Positions 42,690-51,848 are shown, counted from the stretch's first letter. The stretch: DNA of 64,000 nt from Pseudomonas azotoformans (GCF_900103345.1 NZ_LT629702.1:4092001-4156000); one strand, 5' to 3'. A program made the numbers and translations. The notes: generated from the letters alone by a model not told the origin.

Positions 42690-42848
42690 TCAGCGCTTGG
42701 CGATGATGTACACCGCGTGCACGATGCCCGGGATGTAGCCGCACAGGGTCAGCAGGATATTCAGCCAGAACGCGCCGCCGAAACCCACTTGCAGGAACAC
42801 ACCCAGTGGCGGCAACAGAATGGCGATGATGATACGAATGAAATCCAT
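42690..42848 (-). CDS. YqaE/Pmp3-family small membrane protein
   Basis: The 52-residue protein consists almost wholly of two hydrophobic helices (IIIAILLPPLGVFLQVGFGGAF and NILLTLCGYIPGIVHAVYII), matching the Pmp3/UPF0057 proteolipid family. Members are membrane-potential and salt-stress proteins in yeast and plants, and the bacterial function is unclear. It is convergent with pqqE, 5 bp away. Confidence 0.9.
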   Translation of the reverse strand: MDFIRIIIAILLPPLGVFLQVGFGGAFWLNILLTLCGYIPGIVHAVYIIAKR

Positions 42849-42943
42849 GGGATCAGCTCCAGAAAATCGGCTCGTGTGAGCCGTGTAGCTAATCGACCTT
42901 GGGCGTTCGTGAGGGTTCAGTGGGATCTGGCGTTGGGCCACTG

Positions 42944-43264
42944 TCAGGCTAGAATCTCCAAGCCGTGCTTCTGCACAATGCTCAGCAATTTGAGCGCCAT
43001 GCCGCTGGGTTGCTTCTCGCCGGACTCCCACTTTTTCACGGTGGACGCGCTGGTGTTCAGGTAGCGGGCGAACACAGGCTGGCTCACATGGCTGCTTTCA
43101 CGAAGCTGCTTGATTTGGTCGGCCGGGATTTGCTCAGGGACGGCAGATAAGCAGGCCTCGTCATATTCACGAAGCGTGGTTTTACTGATGGCGCCGATGG
43201 CATAGAGCGCTACCGCGGATTTGTGTACCGACTCCAACGCTTCGCTTTCATATTTTTTGATCAT
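42944..43264 (-). CDS. HTH-type antitoxin (XRE family)
   Basis: The 106-residue protein has a C-terminal XRE helix-turn-helix (about 50-100, QIKQLRESSHVSQPVFARYLNTSASTVKKWESG), typical of antitoxins paired with RelE/HigB-like toxins. It starts at ATG 43264, which overlaps the end of the toxin gene by 17 nt. It would neutralise the toxin and repress the shared promoter. Base composition is visibly more AT-rich than in the surrounding genes. Confidence 0.87.
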   Translation of the reverse strand: MIKKYESEALESVHKSAVALYAIGAISKTTLREYDEACLSAVPEQIPADQIKQLRESSHVSQPVFARYLNTSASTVKKWESGEKQPSGMALKLLSIVQKHGLEILA

Positions 43265-43613
43265 GATGTATCTCCACAAACTCCCTGAGATCCAGAAGTC
43301 GCTGGACCTGTGCTTCGTTTAAACTTTCATAAGTCTTTGCCATCGCCCGAAACCAAATCAAATCCTTTTGACTGATATTGCTTTGATCCTGCTTGGCGAA
43401 CAAAAGTTGATAAACCCAGTAATGCCTGCCCTTGGCCAGGACGATAGAGCGATGTCTATTCTGATTCAGGCGCTTTTTCCACACGCCGCCTCCCAGATTA
43501 TCCGCTTGCCCCGTAAGTAACTGGCCAAATGCCTCCCTCAACTCTGAATCACAAATCCAAGCTTTACCGGCAGCATCAGCAAAATCGCGGGTCTTGAACA
43601 GCCTGAGCTTCAT
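43248..43613 (-). CDS. RelE-like toxin of a type II toxin-antitoxin system
   Basis: From the ATG at 43613 the protein has 121 residues. It follows the COG4737/PF06296 RelE pattern: LRLFKTRDFADAA at the start, DNLGGGVWKKRL, a central RSIVLAKGRHYWVYQLLFAKQ and a C-terminal helix with DLIWFRAMAKTY. Such toxins cleave mRNA on the ribosome or inhibit growth. The toxin-first order and overlap resemble higBA. The pair separates pqqE from the aminotransferase gene and looks acquired. Confidence 0.8.
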   Translation of the reverse strand: MKLRLFKTRDFADAAGKAWICDSELREAFGQLLTGQADNLGGGVWKKRLNQNRHRSIVLAKGRHYWVYQLLFAKQDQSNISQKDLIWFRAMAKTYESLNEAQVQRLLDLREFVEIHHDQKI

Positions 43614-43763
43614 GGATATCCCTTCCCACAAACATACCACCCAGTGGTATAGATTAGAAGTAGAGCACGCTGTGCCCCATCGGCAGTCCTTGCCGACGCT
43701 CGCTAAAAAGCCATTGTTTTCACAAACGCTCAATCAACATTTTCAATCCAAAAATGACACGCC

Positions 43764-43804
43764 CAAAAAAACGCCCCCAGCCAAAAAAATCAGGCCGGAG
43801 GCGC
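43764..43804 (-). terminator. Terminator of the aminotransferase gene (minus strand)
   Basis: Read on the minus strand, CGCCTCCGGCC pairs over 11 positions (two G-U) with GGCTGGGGGCG and is followed by seven T. It lies about 36 nt beyond the aminotransferase stop. Confidence 0.8.
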
Positions 43805-43839
43805 CGCGTAGACCGCGAGACGGTTCAGAAATAAGGGGG

Positions 43840-45102
43840 TTAAACGGCGATACCCTTGCGGCATTGCAGTTGAGCGGTACGCACGCGGGAGAAGGCGCGG
43901 GCCAGGCGCAGGAGCATTTCGTCGATGTTGCTTTTGCTCACGGTCAGGGCCGGGGTGAAGCGCAGGCAGTTGGGTTGCGGAGCTTGGAGGATCAGGCCTT
44001 CGTGCAGCGCCGCTTTTACAACAGCATCCGCAGAATCATCCGACAACGTCAGGCCCCACATCAGGCCGTGGCCGCGCAGTTGGCCGTGGTCGTAGCGGTA
44101 GGCCAGGCGGGCAAGGCCTTCGCCGAGGTAAAGGCCGGACTCACGCACCTGTTCCAGAAAACCGTGCTCCAGCAGCGTATCGCATACCGCCAGCCCGGCC
44201 GATGCCATCAGCGCATTGCCGTGATGGGTGCCTTCCAGCTCGCCCACTTCAAAACAGCAGGCTTTACCACGCGCCAGCAGCGCCGCAAGGGGCACACCGC
44301 CGCCCAAGCCTTTGCCGAGGGTGATGATGTCGGCACGTACGCCGTATTGCTGCTCGGCGAGCAAGGTGCCGCAGCGGCCCATGCCGGTTTGCACTTCGTC
44401 GAGGATCAGCAGGATCCCCAGTTCACGGCACAAGCGCTCTACGCCCTTGAGATAGTGCTCCGTCGCGGGGATTACACCGGCTTCGCCCTGGATCGGCTCC
44501 AGCAGGATGGCGACAGTTTGTGCGTCGACTGCCGCATGCAGGGCCGGCAGATCGTTGAAGGGCACATGGCTGAAACCCGGCAACTGTGGTTCAAAACGGT
44601 TTTCAAGCGTACTTGCCGACGCCGACATCGCCGCAAAGCTACGGCCATGGCAACCACCGCTCGCGCTGATGATGCGATAGGCGCCGCCGCGATGCAGTTG
44701 GCCCCATTTGCGCGCCAACTTGATCGCGGCTTCAACGGCTTCCGCGCCGCTGTTAAGCAGGTAGGCCTGGTCACTGCCGGTGCGATGGCACAGGCGCTCG
44801 GCGAGGTTGAGTTGAGCGCGGTTATGCAAGCCGTTGCCTGGGTTGATCAGCGCCTGAGCCTGGTCGGCCAATGCCTTGATCAACACCTGCGGGCTGTGAC
44901 CGAGGCTGTTGGCGGCGTTGCCCTGGCTGAAATCCAGATAGGCCCGGTCATCGCTGTCCCAGAGCCAGGAACCCTGGCCGCGCACGAACACTTGCGGCGG
45001 CCGCGCTACGGAGGGCATCAGGGACTCGTTGGGAGGATTATCGCTGGGCGTCTCCAGTACTAAATCGTCCAGGCTCGGCGCAGGGCGACGGAACAGATTC
45101 AT
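43840..45102 (-). CDS. Class III (acetylornithine-like) pyridoxal-phosphate aminotransferase
   Basis: The 420-residue fold-type I enzyme has LLNSGAEAVEAAIKLAR, SGGCHGRSFAAM, the LILDEVQTGMGRCG Asp that binds the PLP ring, and the Schiff-base Lys in DIITLGKGLGGGVPLAA. Sequence type is close to ArgD/AstC. Location beside pqq recalls the aminotransferase genes reported in P. fluorescens pqq clusters and P. aeruginosa PA0530 (both recalled). Whether it acts in PQQ, arginine or omega-amino-acid metabolism cannot be decided here. 5-aminovalerate transamination is a further possibility. Confidence 0.85.
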   Translation of the reverse strand: MNLFRRPAPSLDDLVLETPSDNPPNESLMPSVARPPQVFVRGQGSWLWDSDDRAYLDFSQGNAANSLGHSPQVLIKALADQAQALINPGNGLHNRAQLNLAERLCHRTGSDQAYLLNSGAEAVEAAIKLARKWGQLHRGGAYRIISASGGCHGRSFAAMSASASTLENRFEPQLPGFSHVPFNDLPALHAAVDAQTVAILLEPIQGEAGVIPATEHYLKGVERLCRELGILLILDEVQTGMGRCGTLLAEQQYGVRADIITLGKGLGGGVPLAALLARGKACCFEVGELEGTHHGNALMASAGLAVCDTLLEHGFLEQVRESGLYLGEGLARLAYRYDHGQLRGHGLMWGLTLSDDSADAVVKAALHEGLILQAPQPNCLRFTPALTVSKSNIDEMLLRLARAFSRVRTAQLQCRKGIAV

Positions 45103-45180
45103 AGCTCGCCCCCAATAGCAACCGGACCTTGGTCGCTGCGACCCGCCATTATTGCCTTGAGGTTTTTTGCCTTGCCTATG

Positions 45181-45203
45181 TAAACGCTATCAACATAAAC
45201 GCT
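45181..45203. promoter_or_regulatory. Direct repeat in the aminotransferase-LysR divergent promoter region
   Basis: TAAACGCT occurs at 45181-45188 and again at 45196-45203, a 15-bp period, in the 209-bp gap between the divergent genes. It is a candidate binding site for the adjacent LysR regulator. Confidence 0.4.
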
Positions 45204-45311
45204 GTTCATTGCCCGATCCGGCCCTGTAAGCCCTGCGAATAGGCGCTAGACTAGGCGGCTCGGGGGCCAGCGGCCATTTCGATTTTCCAGCTTTTTCGAT
45301 AAGTAAGTCTT

Positions 45312-46211
45312 ATGGATTTCAAGCAACTGCGTTATTTCGTCGCGGTGTATGAGGAAGGCCACGTAGGCCGTGCCGCCGAGCGTCTTTCGATCTCCCAGCC
45401 GGCGCTGTCCCAGCAGATTCGCCAGTTGGAGCAGAACCTGGATGTGAGCCTGTTCGAACGCAGCAGCAAGCGCCTGCTACCGACATTGGCGGCGCATACG
45501 CTGTACAACCACGCCCTGCCGTTGATCGATGGCATGCAACAGGCGGTTGAGGCCCTGCGCAACTTCAAGGGCCAGGCGATGCGCACCTTGGCCATCGGCG
45601 TGCTGCAAACTGTGCACACCAGCCTGGTCCCGCAGATGCTCGAGCGCGTGCGCAAGGCCCAGCCACATTTGGTGGTGCAGATCTACGAATTGACTGGAAT
45701 TGAGATTGAGCGGCGGCTACTCAACGGCTCGCTGGATATCGGCATCAGCTACTTGCCGCCACGCCAGCCAGGGTTGCACGGCGTGTTGTTGTACGAAGAT
45801 GAGTTGAAGGTGGTCATCCCAGAAGACCATCCCTTGCGCGAATTCAAGAAAGTCTCACTGAAGCAGGCCGCCGAGTTGCCGATGCTGCTGCTCGGGGAAG
45901 AATTCCAGGTCCGGCAGATCTGGCAGGGCCAACTGTCCAACCTCGGGCGGCGCCCGCAGGTGCAGGCAGAGCTCAATACCATGGTGGGGATTCTCGATAG
46001 CCTGCCTCATACCAAGCTGGCGACGGTACTGCCGGGGCGCTCCCAGGATGAACACAACAGCCAGGCGCTGCTGTGGAAACCCTTGAGTGAACCCAGGGTG
46101 CCGCTGAAAGTCGGTTTGGTGTGCCGCGATGTGCAGCGCCAGCAGGCGACGGTGGCGTTGCTGCGCACCTTGCTGGAAGACGTGATGAATGCCCCGCAGG
46201 CGCCTGCCTGA
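45312..46211 (+). CDS. LysR-family transcriptional regulator
   Basis: The 299-residue protein has the HTH MDFKQLRYFVAVYEEGHVGRAAERLSISQPALSQQIRQLE in two overlapping halves (residues about 1-60) and a co-inducer-binding domain (about 90-290). It belongs to the CynR/CbbR-like branch by overall look. It is divergent from the class III aminotransferase and probably controls it. It is convergent with the first acyl-CoA dehydrogenase. Confidence 0.9.
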   Translation: MDFKQLRYFVAVYEEGHVGRAAERLSISQPALSQQIRQLEQNLDVSLFERSSKRLLPTLAAHTLYNHALPLIDGMQQAVEALRNFKGQAMRTLAIGVLQTVHTSLVPQMLERVRKAQPHLVVQIYELTGIEIERRLLNGSLDIGISYLPPRQPGLHGVLLYEDELKVVIPEDHPLREFKKVSLKQAAELPMLLLGEEFQVRQIWQGQLSNLGRRPQVQAELNTMVGILDSLPHTKLATVLPGRSQDEHNSQALLWKPLSEPRVPLKVGLVCRDVQRQQATVALLRTLLEDVMNAPQAPA

Positions 46212-46224
46212 CTTTTTCGCGGGC

Positions 46225-46253
46225 AAAAGAAAACCCCGCCGAAGCGGGGCTTT
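46225..46253. terminator. Bidirectional terminator between LysR gene and acyl-CoA dehydrogenase
   Basis: CCCCGC and GCGGGG pair around CGAA. T runs appear on both sides (TTT on the plus strand, TTTTCTTTT on the minus strand). The remaining 46254-46437 shows no gene. Confidence 0.65.
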
Positions 46254-46437
46254 GCAGACTGTTTCCCTGACATCCATTTCACTCCGCCATCCTGGCAGAA
46301 TCCTACGTGTCCGTGTTGTTGCTTTGCGCTTCCTGCGCGACGTCCATGTGAAGTAGATTATCCGTGGATCCAATATGGCGATAGAGGACGAATAGCAGCA
46401 CGTCATGTAAGAGAATGCTTACACGACCTCCAAGCCT

Positions 46438-48216
46438 TTAGAACAGGGCTTCATCCAGCAAAAACAGTGATTCGCTACCGGCTTTTACCGACGCACTCAG
46501 CGAGTGGATGCGCGGCAACAGGCGCGCAAAGTAGAAACGCGCAGTCCCCAGTTTGCTGGCGTAGAAGTCTTCTTCCGACTCCTTGCCCAACGCGGCCTTG
46601 GCCATGCGCGCCCACATATAGGCATACGCCATGTAGCCAAAGGCATGCAGGTACTCCACCGACGCCGCGCCGATTTCATTCGGGTTGGCCTTGGCGCGGT
46701 CCAGCACCCAGGCGGTCAGCTCATCCAGGTTATCCACCGCCACGCCCAGCGGCTTGGTGAATTCGGCCAGCTCGGCACCCGCCGAGGCAATGAACGCGCG
46801 GATCTCGTCGGCAAACAGGGTGTAGAACGCCCCGCCACTGCCGACGATCTTGCGCCCCATCAGGTCCAGGGCCTGGATGCCGTTGGTGCCTTCGTAGATC
46901 TGGGTGATGCGCACATCACGTACCAGCTGCTCCTGGCCCCACTCGCGAATATAACCGTGGCCGCCAAATACCTGTTGGCCCAGCACAGTGGTTTCCAGGC
47001 CCAGGTCGCTCAGGAACGCCTTGGCCACCGGCGTCAGCAGTGCCACCAGGTTATCCGCACGCTCACGGGCGGCGGCGTCGTCGCTGAACTTGGCGATGTC
47101 CAGTTGCGTCGCCACGTAGGTGGAGAACGCCCGGCCACCTTCGTTGGCGGCCTTCATGGTGAGCAGCATGCGCCGCACGTCCGGGTGCACGATGATCGGG
47201 TCGGCCATTTTGTCTTTGGCCTGGGCGCCGGTCGGTGCACGGCTTTGCAGGCGGTCGCGGGCGTACTCGATGGCGTTCTGGTAGGAACGCTCGCCGGACG
47301 CCAGGCCCTGGATACCCACCCCGAGACGCTCGTAGTTCATCATGGTGAACATCGCCGCCAGACCACGGTTTGGCTCGCCCACCAGGTAACCCACGGCCTC
47401 GTCGAAGTTCATCACGCAGGTGGCCGAGGCCTGGATCCCCATCTTGTGCTCGATGGAGCCACAGCTCACGGCATTGCGTGTGCCCAGGCTGCCGTCGGTG
47501 TTCACCATGAACTTCGGTACCAGGAACAGCGAAATCCCCTTGGGACCCGCCGGTGCATCCGGCAGCTTGGCCAGGACCAGGTGGATGATGTTTTCGGTGA
47601 GGTCGTGTTCACCACCGGTGATAAAGATCTTGGTCCCGCTGACTTTATAGGAACCGTCCGCCTGTGGCTCGGCCTTGGTGCGGATCATCCCCAGGTCGGT
47701 CCCGGCGTGGGCCTCGGTCAGGCACATGGAACCGGCCCACTCACCGGAATACATCTTCGGCAGGTAAGTGGCCTTGAGCGCTTCGCTGGCGTGGGTGTTG
47801 ATCGACACGCACGCGCCGGACGTCAGCATCGGGTACAGGCCAAAGGCCAGGCTCGACGAGTTGATCATCTCTTCGACCTGGGCCGACACGGCCTTGGGCA
47901 TGCCCATGCCGCCGAACGCTGGATCACCGCCTACACCCACCCAACCGCCTTCAGCGTAGGTTTTGTAGGCCTGTGGGAAACCGTCCGGGGTAAACACGGC
48001 GGTGTTGTCCCAACGGCAACCTTGTTCATCGCCACCACGGCTGAGCGGGGCGATGGATTTGGCGGTGACCTTGCCGGCTTCTTCGAGGATGGCCTCTACG
48101 GTTTCGGCGTCAACGGTGTCTGCCAATGCCGGCAACTGGGCCCAAGTGGTGGCGACCTCAAAGACTTCGTTGAGGACGAAGCGCATATCACGCAGCGGCG
48201 CTTTGTAATCAGCCAT
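46438..48216 (-). CDS. Acyl-CoA dehydrogenase, large (about 600-residue) bacterial type, paralogue 1
   Basis: The 592-residue FAD enzyme has an N-terminal extension (YKAPLRDMRFVLNEVF), the middle-domain segments MCLTEAHAGTDLGMIRTKA and KIFITGGEHDLTENI, and the catalytic Glu in IYEGTNGIQALDLMGRK. A C-terminal DUF-type extension follows. Such enzymes open fatty-acid beta-oxidation. It is the counterpart of P. aeruginosa PA0508 (FadE2) by recalled order. Two paralogues lie upstream. Confidence 0.88.
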   Translation of the reverse strand: MADYKAPLRDMRFVLNEVFEVATTWAQLPALADTVDAETVEAILEEAGKVTAKSIAPLSRGGDEQGCRWDNTAVFTPDGFPQAYKTYAEGGWVGVGGDPAFGGMGMPKAVSAQVEEMINSSSLAFGLYPMLTSGACVSINTHASEALKATYLPKMYSGEWAGSMCLTEAHAGTDLGMIRTKAEPQADGSYKVSGTKIFITGGEHDLTENIIHLVLAKLPDAPAGPKGISLFLVPKFMVNTDGSLGTRNAVSCGSIEHKMGIQASATCVMNFDEAVGYLVGEPNRGLAAMFTMMNYERLGVGIQGLASGERSYQNAIEYARDRLQSRAPTGAQAKDKMADPIIVHPDVRRMLLTMKAANEGGRAFSTYVATQLDIAKFSDDAAARERADNLVALLTPVAKAFLSDLGLETTVLGQQVFGGHGYIREWGQEQLVRDVRITQIYEGTNGIQALDLMGRKIVGSGGAFYTLFADEIRAFIASAGAELAEFTKPLGVAVDNLDELTAWVLDRAKANPNEIGAASVEYLHAFGYMAYAYMWARMAKAALGKESEEDFYASKLGTARFYFARLLPRIHSLSASVKAGSESLFLLDEALF

Positions 48217-48351
48217 GGCAAACCTCGTGAGAACGTGAAAAGTAATTCGGTAAGAGTCGGTTTTACAGGCTCAGAGTGTACCCGAACAACTTTTCAGACA
48301 CATAGGGTCCAGTTATGACCATAAGGTATTTTAAAGTCACATAAGCTGAGC

Positions 48352-48451
48352 TGTAGGAGCGAGCTTGCTCGCGAAAAACGCATGAACACCGCGTTAAACC
48401 AGGCATCACACGTCATCGTTGACGTTCTTCGCGAGCAAGCTCGCTCCTACA
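48352..48451. repeat. REPIN between acyl-CoA dehydrogenase genes
   Basis: TGTAGGAGCGAGCTTGCTCG and its reverse complement flank a core of about 50 nt. The right arm supplies, on the minus strand, the TAG stop codon (48447-48449) of the neighbouring dehydrogenase gene. Confidence 0.9.
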
Positions 48452-50216
48452 GTGAAAAGCTTTCGGCCGAAAGACTCATCAGGCATTCGCTGCCCGCTTC
48501 CACGGCAGCGCGATGGGTAGCCGTACGCGGCAGTAGACGCTTGAAGTAGAACTCGCACGTGGCCAGCTTGGCCTTGGCAAAATCGCCCTCTGGCTGTTCA
48601 AGAGCAGCGATCGCCATGCGCAGCCACAGGTACGCGAGCACCACATAACCGCTGTACATCAAGTAATCCACCGCCGCCGCGCCCACTTCATCGGGGTTCT
48701 TCATCGCGGCCATGCCGACCTGCGTGGTCAGCTCACCCCATTCCCCGTTCAGTTGATTGAGTTGCGCCACATAGCCTTTGAGTTGCGGATGCTCGGCATT
48801 CGCGGCACAGAACTTATGCACGATTTTGGTAAACCCACGCAGCAACTTGCCCTGGCTGCCCAGCACCTTGCGCCCGAGCAGGTCGAGGGCCTGGATGCCG
48901 TTGGTGCCTTCATAGATCGGCGCAATCCGCGCATCGCGCGCCAACTGCTCCATGCCCCATTCACGGATGTAACCGTGGCCGCCGAAGATCTGCATGCCGT
49001 GGTTGGTCACCTCAAGGCCGGTGTCAGTCATAAAGGCTTTGCAGATGGGCGTGAGGAACGCCAGCAGGTCTTCGGCATCCTGGCGCTGAGCGGCGTCGCT
49101 GCTCAGGTGCGCGGTGTCGAGCAACTGTGCGGTGAAGTAGGTCAGCGCGCGGTTGCCTTCGTTGAAGGCCTTCATGGTCAGCAGCATGCGGCGCACATCA
49201 GGGTGCACGATGATCGGGTCGGCCGCTTTGTCCGGGGCCTTGGCGCCGGTCAGCGCGCGCATTTGCAGGCGGTCATTGGCGTATTTGATCGCGCCCTGGA
49301 AACTCGCTTCGCCATTGCACAGGCCCTGCATGCCGGTGCCTAGGCGCGCGTGGTTCATCATGGTGAACATGCAGTTGAGGCCCTTGTTCGGCTCGCCGAT
49401 CAGGAAGCCCCTGGCGCCATCGAAGTTCAGCACACAGGTAGCGGACGCCTTGATGCCCATCTTGTGTTCGATGGAACCGCAGTGCACTGCATTGCGCTCG
49501 CGGGTGTCGGCATGGAACTTGGGCACGATAAACAGCGAGATGCCCTTGGTGCCTGCTGGCGCATCCGGCAGCTTGGCCAGCACCAGGTGGATGATATTGG
49601 CGCTCATGTCGTGTTCGCCGGCGGAGATGAAGATCTTGCTGCCGGTGACCGCATAGCTGCCGTCCGCCTGGGGCACGGCGCGGGTCTTGATCAGGCCCAG
49701 GTCAGTGCCGCAATGGGCTTCGGTGAGGCACATGGTGCCGGTCCATTCGCCCGCCGTGAGTTTGGTCAGATAGGTGTCTTTTTGCTCGGCAGTGCCGTGG
49801 GCGTGAATCGCCGACATCGCGCCGTGGGTCAGCCCGGGGTACATGCCCCAGGAGGTGTTGCTGGAGCCGATCATCTCGCTCAGCACCAGGCCGAGCGACT
49901 GCGGCAAGCCCTGGCCACCGTAGGCCGGGTCCGCCGCCACGCCGTGCCAGCCGCCCTCCACGTACTGGGCGAAGGCGTCCTTGAAACCCTTGGGCGTGGT
50001 GACCACGCCATTGTCGAAATGGCAGCCTTCTTCGTCGCCGCTGCGGTTGAGCGGCGCCAGCACGTTCTCGCAGAATTTCGCGCCTTCTTCGAGGATCGCA
50101 CCGACCATGTCCGGGCTGGCGTCGGTGGCACCCAACGCGGCGTAGTGGCCGTGGAAATCAAATACGTTGTCGATCAGAAAGCGCATGTCGCGAAGGGGAG
50201 CTTTGTACTCAGGCAT
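48447..50216 (-). CDS. Acyl-CoA dehydrogenase, large bacterial type, paralogue 2
   Basis: Reading from ATG 50216 gives 589 residues with [34 protein letters not shown] and the catalytic [17 protein letters not shown]. Start choice follows the shared N-terminus MP(E/D)YKAPLRD. An upstream in-frame ATG adds unconserved sequence. It is the probable counterpart of P. aeruginosa PA0507. The last codons run into a REP arm whose TAG ends the gene. Confidence 0.88.
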   Translation of the reverse strand: MPEYKAPLRDMRFLIDNVFDFHGHYAALGATDASPDMVGAILEEGAKFCENVLAPLNRSGDEEGCHFDNGVVTTPKGFKDAFAQYVEGGWHGVAADPAYGGQGLPQSLGLVLSEMIGSSNTSWGMYPGLTHGAMSAIHAHGTAEQKDTYLTKLTAGEWTGTMCLTEAHCGTDLGLIKTRAVPQADGSYAVTGSKIFISAGEHDMSANIIHLVLAKLPDAPAGTKGISLFIVPKFHADTRERNAVHCGSIEHKMGIKASATCVLNFDGARGFLIGEPNKGLNCMFTMMNHARLGTGMQGLCNGEASFQGAIKYANDRLQMRALTGAKAPDKAADPIIVHPDVRRMLLTMKAFNEGNRALTYFTAQLLDTAHLSSDAAQRQDAEDLLAFLTPICKAFMTDTGLEVTNHGMQIFGGHGYIREWGMEQLARDARIAPIYEGTNGIQALDLLGRKVLGSQGKLLRGFTKIVHKFCAANAEHPQLKGYVAQLNQLNGEWGELTTQVGMAAMKNPDEVGAAAVDYLMYSGYVVLAYLWLRMAIAALEQPEGDFAKAKLATCEFYFKRLLPRTATHRAAVEAGSECLMSLSAESFSL

Positions 50217-50306
50217 GGCAATGTCTCCGTCAGCAGATGGTTTCAACCTACTGCCGGCCAACGCCCGGAACAATCACTGTAGAACCGCTGAATACACCGC
50301 CATCAC

Positions 50307-51596
50307 TCAACCGGCAGCGCTCTCCATGCGCACCGCGCCACGCCGGGTCTGCCCGGATGCCACCACGCAGTTACGCCCGGCGCCCTTGGCGGCGTACAGC
50401 GCCTGGTCGGCGGACTTGAGCACTTCTTCGGGGGAGCGCTGCTCGGCCTGGCGTTCGGCCACGCCGATGCTGATGGTCACCGAGACACTGGATGCGCCGC
50501 TGCCTGAACGGCGCTGGCGACCCTGTTGATCGTCCTGGGGGCGGTCCGAATTACGCAGCTTGATGTCGTAGTCGGCGATGATCTCGCGGATCTCCTCCAG
50601 GTGCGGCATGCATTCATCCAGGGTCTTGCCGGCGAACACCACGGCGAACTCTTCACCGCCGTAGCGATAGGCGCGCCCGCCGCCGTTGACCTTGGACAGC
50701 TTGCTCGCCACCAGCCGCAATACCTGGTCGCCCACGTCATGACCATGGGTGTCGTTGAAGCGCTTGAAGTGGTCGACGTCGCTCATCGCCAGCACATAGT
50801 TGCGCCCCAGCCGTTGCATGCGCTCGTTCAGCGCACGACGCCCCGGCAAGCCGGTCAGCTCATCGCGGAAGGCCATTTGATAAGCCTCGTGGGCCACACC
50901 GGCGGCGATCATCAGCATCACCTGGCTGCACATGATATTCAGGGTGAAGGGCAGGATGAACGTCTGCGGCAACATCCAGAACAGGCCCAGCAACCCCACC
51001 AGTTGCGCCGCATGCAGCGGGCGCGGCTGATACCAGTATTGCGCCGCCAGGGTCAGGAAGCCGATCAGAAACATCGGGTACGACAGCTGGATCAGGCTCA
51101 TCCAGCTGCCATGCAGCGCCGGCCAGCGAATCTCCGCCAGCCAGTTCAGCACCGCCTGGGGATAACTCTGCTCCAGCGCCAGGGCCACGCTGCCCACTGC
51201 CAGCAACACCGCGCCACGGGCGACGAAGTCACGGAACAGGTGGGTCTTCTCCTGCCACAGCGCGTAGATGCTGAACAACAACGGCAGTAGCAGGCAGCAC
51301 AGGTGGAACACCACGGCAGCGTCTTCTCGCACGCGGCCATTGTCGCGGTAGAAGTCGGTCTGGGTATCGAGCAGGAAGTAGGCGATGTACACCGTGATCA
51401 TCAGGAACAGTTCACGCTGGCGGCGGTACACCGCGCAGTACGAACCACCGAGCAACAGCACCAGGGTCGGCAACACATTGAACAGCGAGGTGAAGAAGAC
51501 GTTGAGGTCCTTGACGTACGCAGCCGAGAGCCCGGCCAGCAAGAGCAGCAACGAAGGAAGAAAGTGACTGAAACGTACAGCGGACACGCGTGACAA
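50307..51596 (-). CDS. Membrane diguanylate cyclase (GGEEF)
   Basis: I start at TTG 51596, with GGAG 8 nt upstream, giving 429 residues. GTG 51587 is the alternative. About seven hydrophobic helices occupy residues 8-230, then a GGDEF domain has RDELTGLPGRRALNE, the metal Asp in SDVDHFKRFND and the signature YGGEEFAVVF (near 312). No RxxD inhibitory motif stands five residues before GGEEF, so product inhibition is unlikely by that route. It makes c-di-GMP at the inner membrane. The gene has no obvious tie to the dehydrogenases on either side. Confidence 0.87.
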   Translation of the reverse strand: MSRVSAVRFSHFLPSLLLLLAGLSAAYVKDLNVFFTSLFNVLPTLVLLLGGSYCAVYRRQRELFLMITVYIAYFLLDTQTDFYRDNGRVREDAAVVFHLCCLLLPLLFSIYALWQEKTHLFRDFVARGAVLLAVGSVALALEQSYPQAVLNWLAEIRWPALHGSWMSLIQLSYPMFLIGFLTLAAQYWYQPRPLHAAQLVGLLGLFWMLPQTFILPFTLNIMCSQVMLMIAAGVAHEAYQMAFRDELTGLPGRRALNERMQRLGRNYVLAMSDVDHFKRFNDTHGHDVGDQVLRLVASKLSKVNGGGRAYRYGGEEFAVVFAGKTLDECMPHLEEIREIIADYDIKLRNSDRPQDDQQGRQRRSGSGASSVSVTISIGVAERQAEQRSPEEVLKSADQALYAAKGAGRNCVVASGQTRRGAVRMESAAG

Positions 51597-51740
51597 GGGT
51601 AGAACTCCGACCCGCAAAAAAAATGATGGCACTGTGCCTTGATGCGGACAGTTAAGCACAACCTGGCACGCATGTATCACATTGCCATCACTGTAACGGC
51701 AGCCAGCGGTAATCCCTGAGTTTTTTGTTGCAACGCTTTC

Positions 51741-51840
51741 TGTAGGAGCGGGCTTGCCCGCGAAGGTCGTCAACGATGACGGGGGTCGCCTGAATAAACG
51801 CGGTGCCTGTGGTTTCTTCGCGAGCAAGCTCGCTCCTACA
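51741..51840. repeat. REPIN downstream of the third acyl-CoA dehydrogenase
   Basis: The left arm TGTAGGAGCGGGCTTGCCCG and the right arm (reverse complement, with GAGC variants) differ at two positions, so each arm keeps its own palindrome by compensatory changes. It fills much of the 308-bp gap 51597-51904. Confidence 0.87.
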
Positions 51841-51848
51841 AAGAAACG

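Noticed and set aside
43772..43803. Hairpin near the toxin gene considered as a type I/III toxin-antitoxin RNA repeat
   Set aside because: A single stem with a T run on the minus strand is explained by termination of the aminotransferase gene. No tandem repeats are present.
46504..48318. 604-codon open frame antisense to acyl-CoA dehydrogenase paralogue 1 (a similar frame lies at 51977-53743 opposite paralogue 3)
   Set aside because: Both are His/Gly/Val-rich mirror frames that appear wherever the paralogous dehydrogenases occur, so they reflect the sense gene and not independent coding.
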